A stretch of DNA of 64,000 nt from Ruegeria sp. Alg231-54 (GCF_900143525.1 NZ_FREZ01000004.1:124001-188000), one strand, 5' to 3'; shown: positions 8,220 through 16,390, counted from the first letter of the stretch. Notes: a model not told the origin generated them from the letters alone. Made by a program: numbers and translations.

Positions 8220-8815
8220 TGTCGATTGCCCATCTTCTTGAGGATTTCACCTTGCAGGTCGGTGGCGGACAGCTGCACGTTCTGGATGAGGACGCGTTAG
8301 AGGAACAAAGGCTGGCCTCGTTCGAGCAAGGCTATAGCGCAGGCTGGGAAGACGCGGTCCAGGCGCAAGAGCAGAGCCGGGGGCAGGTTTCGGTTGAATT
8401 GGCCAAATCGCTCGAAGATATGTCTTTTACCTATCATGAGGCGATTAACCGGATGGCCCTGTCGCTGGAACCAATGTTTCAGAGCCTGACACAGCTGGTT
8501 TTGCCTGAAATACTGGACCGAGGGTTTGCCGTTCGGCTTATCGAACAACTCACCGATATGGCGCGCGGGCAGATCGGACAGCCAATGCAAATCTTCGTGC
8601 CTTCAGGTCGTGTGAACGAGGTGGAGGACCTGATCCCCGCCGAGTTGTCATCGGCTGTGCAGGTGATCGAAGACTCGACGCTTGAGGTAGGGCAGGCGCG
8701 GCTCAAGGTCGGGGTTTCCCAGCGCGAGGTGGATTGCAGCGGCTTGCTTGCTGCGGTCGATCAAGCCTTTCAGGCGTATGTTTTTCAGGCAAAAGAGGCA
8801 GTGACCAATGAGTGA
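8219..8815 (+). CDS. fliH: FliH-like flagellar export regulator
   Basis: The 198-residue product lies between fliF and fliN, where FliH is expected. FliH binds and regulates the FliI export ATPase at the base of the flagellum. The N-terminus has the short conserved LLEDFTL segment. The central part is helical and glutamine/glutamate-rich (LASFEQGYSAGWEDAVQAQE), resembling the FliH/HrpE coiled region. The C-terminal half matches the FliH domain pattern, with LSLEPMFQSLTQLVLPEILD and a closing amphipathic segment. ATG 8219 is preferred over GTG 8216 because of the upstream GAGGAG spacing and the TGATG overlap with fliF. Sequence conservation in this family is low, so the name rests partly on position. 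The frame is intact. Confidence 0.75.
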   Translation: MSIAHLLEDFTLQVGGGQLHVLDEDALEEQRLASFEQGYSAGWEDAVQAQEQSRGQVSVELAKSLEDMSFTYHEAINRMALSLEPMFQSLTQLVLPEILDRGFAVRLIEQLTDMARGQIGQPMQIFVPSGRVNEVEDLIPAELSSAVQVIEDSTLEVGQARLKVGVSQREVDCSGLLAAVDQAFQAYVFQAKEAVTNE

Positions 8816-9095
8816 TCCGCAAACCCCGAAATCCGAGAAGCCCAACCCGTTCGAGGCCGTTCCGATTGAAGTCACCATATCGGTTGGCCGGGCGCGCCCT
8901 TTGATCCGTGATCTGCTGAACATGGGGGAAAACGCCGTGCTGATGCTGGACAAACGCATCGAGGATCCGGTTGACCTGTAAGTCGGCGACCAGCTTGTCG
9001 CACGCGGTCTGCTAGAGGAGATGGAGGGCGAGCAGGCCGGTCAGCTGGCTGTGCGTCTGACCGAAATCGCGGACCTGCAAAACGGGATCGGCTGA
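8808..9095 (+). pseudogene. fliN: fliN, flagellar C-ring switch protein, in-frame TAA
   Basis: Starting at ATG 8808 (overlapping the fliH stop), the frame encodes a FliN/FliM SpoA domain: FEAVPIEVTISVGRARPLIRDLLNMGENAVLMLDKRIEDPVDL. It meets TAA at 8979-8981, codon 58. The frame then continues VGDQLVARGLLEEMEGEQAG … LAVRLTEIADLQN to TGA 9093-9095. In the family this position is PVDLYVGD or PVDIYVNG, so the TAA stands where a Tyr codon (TAC/TAT) is expected. A single substitution explains the stop. The rest of the 95-residue protein is normal for the short alphaproteobacterial FliN. FliN is a rotor and switch component needed for flagellar assembly and torque, and the truncated protein lacks the second half of the SpoA fold. 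Confidence 0.87.
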
Positions 9096-9826
9096 TGCGC
9101 CGATTTCTTATTCTGGCGGTCGCGTTTGCGGTGCTGACCCCGTCTCTGGCCACGGCGCAGGAGTTGTCTGTTTCGCTGGGCGAGGGCGGTTCGATATCTG
9201 CGCGAACGATTCAGTTGATCCTGTTGATCACCGTGCTCAGCCTGGCTCCGGGGTTGGCGATCATGATCACCTGTTTTCCGTTTCTGATCACCGTTTTGGC
9301 GATCCTGCGCCAGGGTATCGGGTTGCAGCAATCTCCTCCCAATATGCTGATTGTCAGCCTGGCGTTGTTTCTGACTTATTTCATCATGGAGCCGGTCTTT
9401 TCCGAAGCCTGGACAACAGGAATTCGGCCGTTGGTCGATGAAACGATGGAGGTCGAGCCTGCATTGGAGCGTGCATTACAGCCGTTTCGCGGTTTCATGG
9501 CTGCGCGATTGGACCCCGATACGTTTCACGCCATGGCCGCCCTGCGCCCCGGTGGTGATGCCACAACGCTGTCGCCCGAAGCGCCGCTGTCCATCCTGAT
9601 GCCATCCTTCATGCTGTCCGAAATTGCGCGCGCTTTTCAGATCGGGTTTCTGGTCTTTCTGCCATTTCTGATCATCGACCTTGTGGTTGCGGCGGTTCTG
9701 ATGTCGATGGGGATGATGATGGTGCCGCCAGCCACAGTGTCCTTGCCGTTTAAACTGGCGTTTTTTGTCATCGCCGACGGGTGGTCCCTGATCGCCAGCG
9801 CGCTTGTGCGCAGCTATACCACCTAG
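9095..9826 (+). CDS. fliP: Flagellar type III export gate protein FliP
   Basis: FliP forms the core of the flagellar export gate with FliQ and FliR. The 243-residue protein has a signal peptide ending near ATAQ, then the FliP signature blocks: ITVLAILRQGIGLQQSPPNM and LALFLTYFIMEPVF near residues 66-110, PLSILMPSFMLSEIARAFQI near residue 168, and DLVVAAVLMSMGMMMVPPAT near residue 200. It ends ADGWSLIASALVRSY. All four membrane segments are visible and the length is normal. The ATG overlaps the fliN stop (TGATG), so translation would normally be coupled to fliN reading. With fliN interrupted upstream, coupling to fliP may be weakened. It is convergent with the histidine kinase gene, only 3 bp apart. 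Confidence 0.95.
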   Translation: MRRFLILAVAFAVLTPSLATAQELSVSLGEGGSISARTIQLILLITVLSLAPGLAIMITCFPFLITVLAILRQGIGLQQSPPNMLIVSLALFLTYFIMEPVFSEAWTTGIRPLVDETMEVEPALERALQPFRGFMAARLDPDTFHAMAALRPGGDATTLSPEAPLSILMPSFMLSEIARAFQIGFLVFLPFLIIDLVVAAVLMSMGMMMVPPATVSLPFKLAFFVIADGWSLIASALVRSYTT

Positions 9827-9829
9827 TTT

Positions 9830-11272
9830 TTACTGCCGGGCGATTTGCAGGCAGGCACGCAGGCCGCAGTCGCCGGCCTCAAAACGCATTTCTCCACCAT
9901 GCTGTTCGGCCACGGTGGCGGCGATTGTCAGGCCCAAACCATAGCCGTCAGAAGATCCGGTGTTGGACCCACGACGAAACGGAGCCATCAGGTTTTCGAT
10001 GTCTGTCACGGACAGGTCGGTGCCCTTATCTTCGACCGTGATCGTCGCGGTGGTCGCATCGGTCGCCAACTGCACTTCGGCGTGTCGACCATATTTCAAC
10101 GCGTTGTCGATCAAATTGGTCAGCGCACGCCTAAGCGATATGGGTCGCGCCATGACCAGAACGCGGCGTGTTTCGGTCAGCTGCCCGTGTCCGCGCCGGG
10201 ACATGAAAACCGATGTAACCCCATCGACCGCGACGGGGTCGGTCTTTTTCAGCGTCACGGGCAGGTCCATATCCTGATAATCGGCGACCAGAGCCTCCAC
10301 CAAAGAGGTCAGAGAAATCTGGCGCGGTTCCTCAACATCAAGTTCGGATCGCGTATAGGTCAGGACACTTTCGATCATGCCCGTCATCTGATCCACATCC
10401 GCCTCGAGCTTTTCGCGTAGTTCATCGTCGGGGATCAGAGCGGCACGCAGGCGCACGCGGGTCGCAGGGGTGCCCAGATCGTGGCTGACACCGGACAAGA
10501 CCGTCGCCCGCTTTTCAAGCTGCGCGCGCTCGGCCTCAAGATGGGCGTTCACCGCCGAGACGATATCGCGCAGTTCATCCGGGCCATCCGCCTCATAGCT
10601 TTCCGGCCCACCAAGGCGCTGCCGTTCGCGCAACGCGCGGGCAAACCGTGTGAAGGTATCCGAGACATTACTGACTGCGGATAAGATGACCGCCATTGCG
10701 ACGATCCCCATAAGAATTGCGGGCAGTCGTAAATCCATTGGAGCCGCCTGACAGCCCCATATCTGGGTCCCGTCGACCTGATGCCAGGCCTCGCGTCCAA
10801 ACTTCGCAATCAGGATTGGTTCGCTGCAATATGTCGCCAGCAACCGGGTCAGGTTTCCCATCTTTTCAGGCCCGGTCTGATCACTGCCTGACACAATGTC
10901 CGAAACCGGATAAACCAACCGGTCGGACAGGATCGCCACGCTTAATTCACGCCCGCTGAGCGGCGAGGAACTGTCGGTCAGGATCGAAAGGTTGGTGACG
11001 AAACGGCGGTTTGAAAACCCGGGCAACCGCTGAAATTCACCATTTTCGGCAAGGGCCGTATCCTGGGGCGGCAAGGGCGTTATCGACAACCCCTCGGAGG
11101 GGGCCATGCCTGTTCGCAACTCTTCGTAGACGGTGAACCCTGCTACAAAAGATTGAAGCAGGTAGTCGTTCCAGGCGCGCGCCGAAGCGAACCATAACCC
11201 TGCAGACAGCAAACCGGCGGCAAAGGCTGAAAGGGTCCAAAGCCACCCCAGATTGCGCAGGCGCAGTGTCAT
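9830..11272 (-). CDS. Sensor histidine kinase
   Basis: This 480-residue membrane kinase would phosphorylate the response regulator encoded just upstream, whose stop it overlaps by 4 bp. There are transmembrane helices at about residues 9-30 and 183-203 flanking a roughly 150-residue periplasmic sensor region, then a HAMP-like segment. The H box is VLSGVSHDLGTPATRVRLR with the phospho-accepting His at residue 264. The N box is NLIDNALKYG and the G2 box is GYGLGLTIA. The G1 box reads VEDKGTDLS, so the usual second Gly of DxGxG is replaced, which may affect nucleotide binding. The pair faces a sugar ABC operon, as GtrS/GltR does beside the glucose transporter in pseudomonads. A role in sensing an extracytoplasmic sugar signal is inferred from that context. 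Confidence 0.87.
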   Translation of the reverse strand: MTLRLRNLGWLWTLSAFAAGLLSAGLWFASARAWNDYLLQSFVAGFTVYEELRTGMAPSEGLSITPLPPQDTALAENGEFQRLPGFSNRRFVTNLSILTDSSSPLSGRELSVAILSDRLVYPVSDIVSGSDQTGPEKMGNLTRLLATYCSEPILIAKFGREAWHQVDGTQIWGCQAAPMDLRLPAILMGIVAMAVILSAVSNVSDTFTRFARALRERQRLGGPESYEADGPDELRDIVSAVNAHLEAERAQLEKRATVLSGVSHDLGTPATRVRLRAALIPDDELREKLEADVDQMTGMIESVLTYTRSELDVEEPRQISLTSLVEALVADYQDMDLPVTLKKTDPVAVDGVTSVFMSRRGHGQLTETRRVLVMARPISLRRALTNLIDNALKYGRHAEVQLATDATTATITVEDKGTDLSVTDIENLMAPFRRGSNTGSSDGYGLGLTIAATVAEQHGGEMRFEAGDCGLRACLQIARQ

Positions 11273-12000
11273 TCTTCGACCGAAATGTCGGCGGCAAAGA
11301 TATACCCGACCCCGCGTTCCGTGCGCAGCATTTGCGGATCTTTCGGGTTGGTCTCGATCTTGGACCGCAGGCGTCCGACCAGCATGTCGATGGCGCGGCC
11401 CTGCGCTTCGGACTTGTCACTGTCCCCTGTTACATCCAGTGCCGTGACGATTTCATCGCGCGTCAGCGGAATATGTGGATTGGCCAGCAAGACCTTGAGC
11501 AGGGCGGTTTCCCGCTGTGACAACGCGACCAAATAGCCTTCTGGCGAATGTAAATCATCACGCTTTCCGTCAAAGACCCAGCCGTCAAAACGGAACGTGC
11601 GGGTTCTGCGGCGATACGCCAGCGAAGACGACCGCCGAGCGCGCTGCATCACTGCCCTGACACGGGCCAGCATCAATTGAGGGTTGAAGGGTTTGGCAAT
11701 GTAATCGTCTGCCCCAACTTCGTACCCTGCCATGCGCTGATGGTCGGCGGACAGGGCAGAGACCAGAATGATCGGGACGTCCTGTTCGCGCCGCAACCGG
11801 GCGCAGATATCAATCCCGTTCTCGTCCCCCAGCATGACGTCCAACAAAATCAGATCGATCCGGCCATTGGATAGGTGCGCCCGGATTTCCCGCTCGGAAC
11901 TGGCGGGTAGGGCGATGAAGCTATTTTGTTGCAATAGCTGCGTCATCATCGACCGCATCTCAGGGTCGTCATCCACCACCAGAAGCCGCGGAATGCTCAC
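11269..12000 (-). CDS. OmpR-family response regulator
   Basis: The 243-residue two-domain regulator has an N-terminal receiver with acidic pocket VDDDPE, phospho-acceptor Asp54 in LILLDVMLG, a conserved Ser/Thr in LVSALSA and Lys103 in IAKPFNP. The C-terminal winged helix reads ALSQRETALLKVLLANPHIP … LTRDEIV … IDMLVGRLRSKIE and ends RTERGVGYIF, which is the OmpR/PhoB class. It is co-transcribed with the kinase (4-bp overlap) and divergent from the sugar transporter. The 217-bp gap between them carries a phased GTAAC repeat array (12043-12087) that has the geometry of an OmpR-family binding site. Control of both its own operon and the transporter is therefore likely but inferred. Confidence 0.9.
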   Translation of the reverse strand: MSIPRLLVVDDDPEMRSMMTQLLQQNSFIALPASSEREIRAHLSNGRIDLILLDVMLGDENGIDICARLRREQDVPIILVSALSADHQRMAGYEVGADDYIAKPFNPQLMLARVRAVMQRARRSSSLAYRRRTRTFRFDGWVFDGKRDDLHSPEGYLVALSQRETALLKVLLANPHIPLTRDEIVTALDVTGDSDKSEAQGRAIDMLVGRLRSKIETNPKDPQMLRTERGVGYIFAADISVEE

Positions 12001-12040
12001 TCTGTCTTTCCTCCCGATCTTTTCCCTCTGTCGTCGTCCA

Positions 12041-12090
12041 TTGTAACGAATGGAAACAGATTCAATGCCAACGTAACACGCTGTAACAGA
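12041..12090. promoter_or_regulatory. 10-bp-phased GTAAC repeat array, putative response-regulator binding site
   Basis: The pentamers GTAAC (12043-12047), GAAAC (12053-12057), GTAAC (12073-12077) and GTAAC (12083-12087) fall in exact 10-bp register. A degenerate CAATG sits in the remaining slot at 12063. Direct repeats about one helical turn apart are how OmpR/PhoB-type dimers bind DNA. The array lies between the response regulator gene and the sugar-binding protein gene. Confidence 0.5.
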
Positions 12091-12217
12091 AGTGGTGAAA
12101 ATTTGGGCCGTTTCTGTGCTTTAGCGTGAATTCTGCTTTGTCAGACGGCGATCTGACCACAGTAATAGCGCCATCGCTGCTTTGGCAGTCACTGAGTTCT
12201 CAGGGAGGAGACAAAAA

Positions 12218-13462
12218 ATGAAGCGTTTTGCATTTGCCACCGTTTCGACTTTGGCCGTTGTGGCCGGATCGTCCGTTGTGGCCGAGCCGCAGGCGGAAGT
12301 ACTGCACTGGTGGACCTCGGGTGGCGAGGCCAAGTCGGTTGCCGTTCTGCAGGAAGAATTCGCCTCGAACGGCGGTACCTGGACCGACATGCCCGTCGCG
12401 GGTGGCGGTGGTGATGCGGCAATGACCGCGCTGCGTGCCCGGGTTCTTTCCGGTAATGCGCCGACCGCCGTTCAGCTGAAAGGCCCTGCCATTCAGGAAT
12501 GGTACGAAGAAGGCGTTCTGGCCGACATTTCGAACGTTGCCGAGGCCGAAGGCTGGGCGGATGTCCTGCCTGCGTCGATCGCGGGCCATATGATGTGCGA
12601 AGGCACGTGGTGCGCTGCACCCGTGAACGTGCACCGCATCGACTGGATCTGGGCGAATGCTGATGTTCTGGCGGCAAACGACGTCGAAATGCCCACCACA
12701 TGGGATGAGTTCAACGCAGCAGCCGAAAAACTGCAGGCCGCCGGTGTGATCCCGCTGGCCCACGGCGGCCAGGCCTGGCAGGACGCGACCGTGTTTGAGG
12801 CGGTTGTCATGGGTATTGGTGGGCCAGAATTCTACCAGAAAGCCCTGGTCGATCTCGACCCCGAAGCGTTGACGTCGGACACAATGGTACAAGTCTTTGA
12901 CCAGATGCGTACCATGCGTGGATATGTTGACGAGAACTTCTCGGGTCGCGACTGGAACCTGGCCACCGCCATGGTGATGAATGGCGAGGCCGCATTCCAG
13001 ATCATGGGTGACTGGGCCAAAGGTGAATTCCTGGCCGCTGGCAAGAAGCCCGGCGAAGATTTCCTGTGCGCCTCGACCCCCGGTGACGGATATCTGTACA
13101 ACGTCGACAGCTTTGCCATGTTCGAAGTCGAAGGTGACGACAACCGCGCCGGCCAGGAACTGCTGGCCAAACTGATCGTCGCACCGAACTTCCAGGAAGT
13201 GTTCAACCTGAACAAGGGTTCGATCCCTGCACGGACTGACGTAGCGCTGGATGCCTTTGATATCTGTGCGAAAATCTCGGCAGAAGACATGGGTACGACC
13301 TCGGCAGGTGGTTCGCTGCTGCCGTCTTACGCCCATGGCATGGCGCTGCGTGGGTCGCAGTCTGGTGCGATCACGGATGTTGTGACCGCACATTTCAACT
13401 CGGATATGTCCTCGGCTGACGCGGTTCAGCAATTGGCGGACGCAGTGGCCAACAGCTACTGA
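12218..13462 (+). CDS. Sugar ABC transporter, periplasmic substrate-binding protein (CUT1 type)
   Basis: This is the extracytoplasmic binding protein of a carbohydrate ABC importer. ATG 12218 follows GGGAGGAG and gives a 414-residue protein with a signal peptide (KRFAFATVSTLAVVAGSSVVA). The mature protein opens EVLHWWTSGGEAKSVAVLQ, a pattern typical of glucose/mannose-type binding proteins such as GtsA, rather than of maltose or glycerol-phosphate binders. Further blocks include MCEGTWCAAPVNVHRIDWIW, which carries two cysteines that may form a disulphide, and AFQIMGDWAKGEF. A stem-loop follows, then two permeases and an ATPase in one operon. The adjoining two-component system probably sets its expression. 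The glucose assignment is by similarity of pattern and context only. Confidence 0.88.
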   Translation: MKRFAFATVSTLAVVAGSSVVAEPQAEVLHWWTSGGEAKSVAVLQEEFASNGGTWTDMPVAGGGGDAAMTALRARVLSGNAPTAVQLKGPAIQEWYEEGVLADISNVAEAEGWADVLPASIAGHMMCEGTWCAAPVNVHRIDWIWANADVLAANDVEMPTTWDEFNAAAEKLQAAGVIPLAHGGQAWQDATVFEAVVMGIGGPEFYQKALVDLDPEALTSDTMVQVFDQMRTMRGYVDENFSGRDWNLATAMVMNGEAAFQIMGDWAKGEFLAAGKKPGEDFLCASTPGDGYLYNVDSFAMFEVEGDDNRAGQELLAKLIVAPNFQEVFNLNKGSIPARTDVALDAFDICAKISAEDMGTTSAGGSLLPSYAHGMALRGSQSGAITDVVTAHFNSDMSSADAVQQLADAVANSY

Positions 13463-13470
13463 TCCAAAAC

Positions 13471-13499
13471 GCTCTGCCCCCTATACTGAGGGGCAGAGC
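13471..13499 (+). other. Intercistronic stem-loop after the sugar-binding protein gene
   Basis: A perfect 10-bp stem (GCTCTGCCCC / GGGGCAGAGC) with a 9-base loop lies between the binding-protein gene and the first permease gene. It lacks a proper U-tract. Such hairpins in ABC importer operons usually protect the upstream mRNA segment, so that binding protein is made in excess over permease. Confidence 0.65.
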
Positions 13500-13519
13500 A
13501 CTTTTCCCCGGAGGAAAAA

Positions 13520-14392
13520 ATGTCCGAATGGCTGGAAAACCACCTGCCCAAGGTGGTGCTGGCACCGTCGTTCATCGCCGTATTGATTTTTGTCTACGGA
13601 TTTATCGGATGGACCGCATGGGTGTCGCTGACCCGATCAAAACTACTGCCGAAATACGAGATCCATGGCTTCATTCAGTATGAACGCCTGTTCGATTCCC
13701 CCCGCTGGGATACGGCAATCAACAACCTGTATATCTTTGGCGCGCTGTTCATCGTGATCGCGATGGTGCTGGGCCTGTTGCTGGCCATCCTGTTGGATCA
13801 GAAGATCCGCGTCGAAGGGGTCATTCGCACCGTCTATCTGTACCCGATGGCACTGTCGATGATCGTGACCGGCACCGCGTGGAAGTGGATCCTGAACCCA
13901 GGGTTAGGCATTGAATCCATGGTGCAGGGCTGGGGCTTTCCGAATTTCGAATTCGATTGGCTTGTGAACCCCGATTACGCCATCTACACGATTGTGATTG
14001 CCGCGATCTGGCAGAGCTCGGGCTTTGTGATGGCGCTGTTTCTAGCCGGGCTTCGTTCGGTGGATGGAGAGATCATCAAGGCCGCGCAGGTCGATGGTAT
14101 CCCCACATGGCGCATCTATACGGCGATCATCATACCGTCGATGGCGCCGATCTTCCTGTCGGCCTTCATCGTGCTGGCCCACCTTGCGATCAAAAGCTTT
14201 GACCTTGTCATCGCGCTGACAGGTGGTGGTCCGGGATACGCGACTGATCTGCCAGCCACATACATGTATGCCATGGCGTTTTCGCGCGGCGATATTGGTC
14301 AGGCGGCCTCGTCTGCAATGATCATGATGCTGGTCGTCTTTGCCATCGTGGTTCCATATCTTTATTCAGAGCTGAGGGCGAAAAATGACTGA
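13520..14392 (+). CDS. Sugar ABC transporter permease (MalF/UgpA type)
   Basis: The 290-residue inner-membrane permease has about six transmembrane helices, for example VLAPSFIAVLIFVYGFIGWT near the start. The cytoplasmic coupling motif is EIIKAAQVDGIPTWRIYTAI, matching the EAA-x3-G-x9-I-x-LP loop that contacts the ATPase. A ribosome binding site (CCGGAGGAAAAA) precedes ATG 13520. It overlaps the second permease gene by 8 bp. Together with the other permease it forms the translocation channel for the sugar captured by the upstream binding protein. Confidence 0.9.
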   Translation: MSEWLENHLPKVVLAPSFIAVLIFVYGFIGWTAWVSLTRSKLLPKYEIHGFIQYERLFDSPRWDTAINNLYIFGALFIVIAMVLGLLLAILLDQKIRVEGVIRTVYLYPMALSMIVTGTAWKWILNPGLGIESMVQGWGFPNFEFDWLVNPDYAIYTIVIAAIWQSSGFVMALFLAGLRSVDGEIIKAAQVDGIPTWRIYTAIIIPSMAPIFLSAFIVLAHLAIKSFDLVIALTGGGPGYATDLPATYMYAMAFSRGDIGQAASSAMIMMLVVFAIVVPYLYSELRAKND

Positions 14393-15284
14393 TCTGTCGA
14401 TGCCCCAAACCCAAACCCGCTCGCAGAGCGCCACCGGCAAGATTGCCCTTCGTTGGCTGCTTTATGTCTTGCTGGGCCTGTTCGCGCTGTATTACCTGAT
14501 GCCGCTGTTCGTGATGTTAACCACATCGTTGAAAAGCCTTGAGGAAATCCGCACCGGGTCTCTGATCTCACTGCCGCGCGAAGTCAGCTTCGACGCCTGG
14601 AAAACCGCATGGTCCGGGGCTTGTACCGGTATCCAGTGTGAAGGTCTGCGGCCTTACTTCTGGAACTCGGTTCTGATTGCGGTGCCTGCAGTGTTTTTGT
14701 CGACCTTGATAGGTGCGCTGAACGGCTATGTTGTGGCCCAGTGGCGGTTCAAAGGCGCGAATATCATCTTCTCGCTGATGCTGTTTGGCTGCTTTATTCC
14801 GTTTCAGGTCGTGCTGCTTCCGATGGCGCGTCTGTTGGGCATGATGGGGATTGCCGGAACCATTCCGGGCCTGATCTTTGTCCACGTGATCTACGGGCTG
14901 GGCTTCACCACGCTGTTCTTCCGCAACTACTACGTCACCATTCCGTCCGAGCTGACCAAAGCCGCCCGGGTCGATGGGGCAGGCTTTCTGCGGATTTTCT
15001 GGTCCATCTTCCTGCCGTTGTCGCTGCCCATCATTGTGGTGACCGTGATCTGGCAGTTCACGCAGATCTGGAATGACTTCCTGTTCGGCGTGTCGTTCAG
15101 CCAGGCGGGCACACAGCCCGTGACTGTGGCGCTCAACAACATCGTAAACTCCACCACCGGCGTCAAAGAGTACAACGTCGACATGGCCGCCGCGATCATC
15201 GCGGGGCTGCCGACGCTGCTCGTCTATGTCGTTGCCGGTAAGTATTTCATCCGCGGCCTGACCGCTGGCTCTGTGAAGGGATAA
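14385..15284 (+). CDS. Sugar ABC transporter permease (MalG/UgpE type)
   Basis: The 299-residue second permease subunit has an N-terminal helix (LRWLLYVLLGLFALYYLMPL) and about five more. Its coupling loop ELTKAARVDGAGFLRIFWSIFLP carries the EAA-G pattern. The segment between residues 58 and 90 (…WSGACTGIQCEGLRPYFWNS) is a periplasmic insert with two cysteines that is common in glucose/mannose-type permeases of this family. It starts inside the end of the first permease gene and is followed 3 bp later by the ATPase gene, so the operon is contiguous. Confidence 0.9.
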   Translation: MTDLSMPQTQTRSQSATGKIALRWLLYVLLGLFALYYLMPLFVMLTTSLKSLEEIRTGSLISLPREVSFDAWKTAWSGACTGIQCEGLRPYFWNSVLIAVPAVFLSTLIGALNGYVVAQWRFKGANIIFSLMLFGCFIPFQVVLLPMARLLGMMGIAGTIPGLIFVHVIYGLGFTTLFFRNYYVTIPSELTKAARVDGAGFLRIFWSIFLPLSLPIIVVTVIWQFTQIWNDFLFGVSFSQAGTQPVTVALNNIVNSTTGVKEYNVDMAAAIIAGLPTLLVYVVAGKYFIRGLTAGSVKG

Positions 15285-15287
15285 CCC

Positions 15288-16385
15288 ATGGCTCCCATCC
15301 TTGATATCAACAAACTCTACAAGAATTACGGCGCAACCGAAATTCTGAAGGACATCAACATCTCGATCGAACCGGGCGATTTCCTGGTGCTGGTCGGCCC
15401 CTCGGGCTGCGGTAAATCCACCCTGCTGAACTGTATTGCGGGGTTAGAGGAAATCACCGACGGGACACTGGCGATTGGTGGGAAAGACATGACCCATGTC
15501 AGTCCCAAGGACCGCGACATCGCGATGGTGTTCCAATCCTACGCTTTGTATCCGACGATGAGCGTGGCCAAGAACATCACCTTCGGCATGAAGGTGCGCG
15601 GGGTCGATCAGGCAACGCAGGAGGCCAAGCTGAACGATGTGGCCTCGCTTTTGCAAATCGAGCCACTGCTGAACCGTCGTCCCAGCCAGCTATCCGGTGG
15701 TCAGCGTCAGCGTGTGGCGATGGGCCGGGCGCTGGTGCGCGATCCCAAGCTGTTCCTGTTTGATGAACCGCTGTCGAACCTCGATGCCAAGCTTCGGGTC
15801 GAGATGCGGACCGAGATCAAGAAGTTGCACCAGACTTTGGATGCTTCCATCGTCTACGTGACCCACGATCAGATTGAGGCGATGACGCTGGCCACCAAGA
15901 TCGTGGTCTTGAAGGGCGGTATCGTGCAGCAGATCGGCAGCCCAGCCGAGATTTATAACAACCCGGCCAATCTGTTTGTCGCCGATTTCATGGGCTCTCC
16001 GGCAATGAATCTGATCCCTGCGCAGGTCACCAAAAGCGGTTCGGGTGCACAAATCGTCATCTCGCGCGATGCCGGCGAAACTCTGGTTCTGAACGATGCG
16101 CGTGATCTGTCACTGCCCGAGGATGTGATCCTGGGCTTGCGCCCAGAGGATATCGCCGAGGCCGGGTTCCGTGCGGGCGATGGCGTGCAGGAAGCGGCGT
16201 GCATGGTCGATATGGTCGAACCTGCAGGGGCCGACACCTATGTCGTCTCAGAACTGGGCGGCAAGCAAGTGACCGCAAGGTTACATGCCGAAACCAGCGC
16301 GCAGGCGGGCAAGATGCTGAACTTGGCCTTCGATATGAGCAAAGTATCGTACTTCGCCAAGGAAACCGGCGAGCGCTTGAATTAA
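15288..16385 (+). CDS. Sugar ABC transporter ATP-binding protein (MalK/UgpC type)
   Basis: The 365-residue ATPase energises the importer. The Walker A motif GPSGCGKST is at residues 37-45, the Q loop in FQSYALYPT is near 83, the signature LSGGQRQRV is at 135-143, and Walker B LFLFDEP is at 155-161. The D loop SNLD and the switch His in YVTHDQIEAM follow. Residues from about 240 onward form the OB-fold regulatory domain of the CUT1 class (GLRPEDI … VDMVEPAGADTYV), which makes this a dedicated carbohydrate ATPase. It is the last gene of the operon and is followed by a strong intrinsic terminator. Confidence 0.93.
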   Translation: MAPILDINKLYKNYGATEILKDINISIEPGDFLVLVGPSGCGKSTLLNCIAGLEEITDGTLAIGGKDMTHVSPKDRDIAMVFQSYALYPTMSVAKNITFGMKVRGVDQATQEAKLNDVASLLQIEPLLNRRPSQLSGGQRQRVAMGRALVRDPKLFLFDEPLSNLDAKLRVEMRTEIKKLHQTLDASIVYVTHDQIEAMTLATKIVVLKGGIVQQIGSPAEIYNNPANLFVADFMGSPAMNLIPAQVTKSGSGAQIVISRDAGETLVLNDARDLSLPEDVILGLRPEDIAEAGFRAGDGVQEAACMVDMVEPAGADTYVVSELGGKQVTARLHAETSAQAGKMLNLAFDMSKVSYFAKETGERLN

Positions 16386-16390
16386 AAGAA

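Noticed and set aside
6329..8981. Stop-codon recoding (selenocysteine, pyrrolysine or readthrough) as an explanation for the fliL and fliN stops.
   Set aside because: The stops are TAG and TAA, neither protein family uses such residues, and motA nearby has frameshifts that recoding would not repair.
12200..13432. A 410-codon open frame on the minus strand through the sugar-binding protein gene.
   Set aside because: It is the antisense shadow of a GC-rich gene with a clear signal peptide and family motifs on the plus strand; the antisense translation is His/Arg/Gly-rich with no recognised domain.
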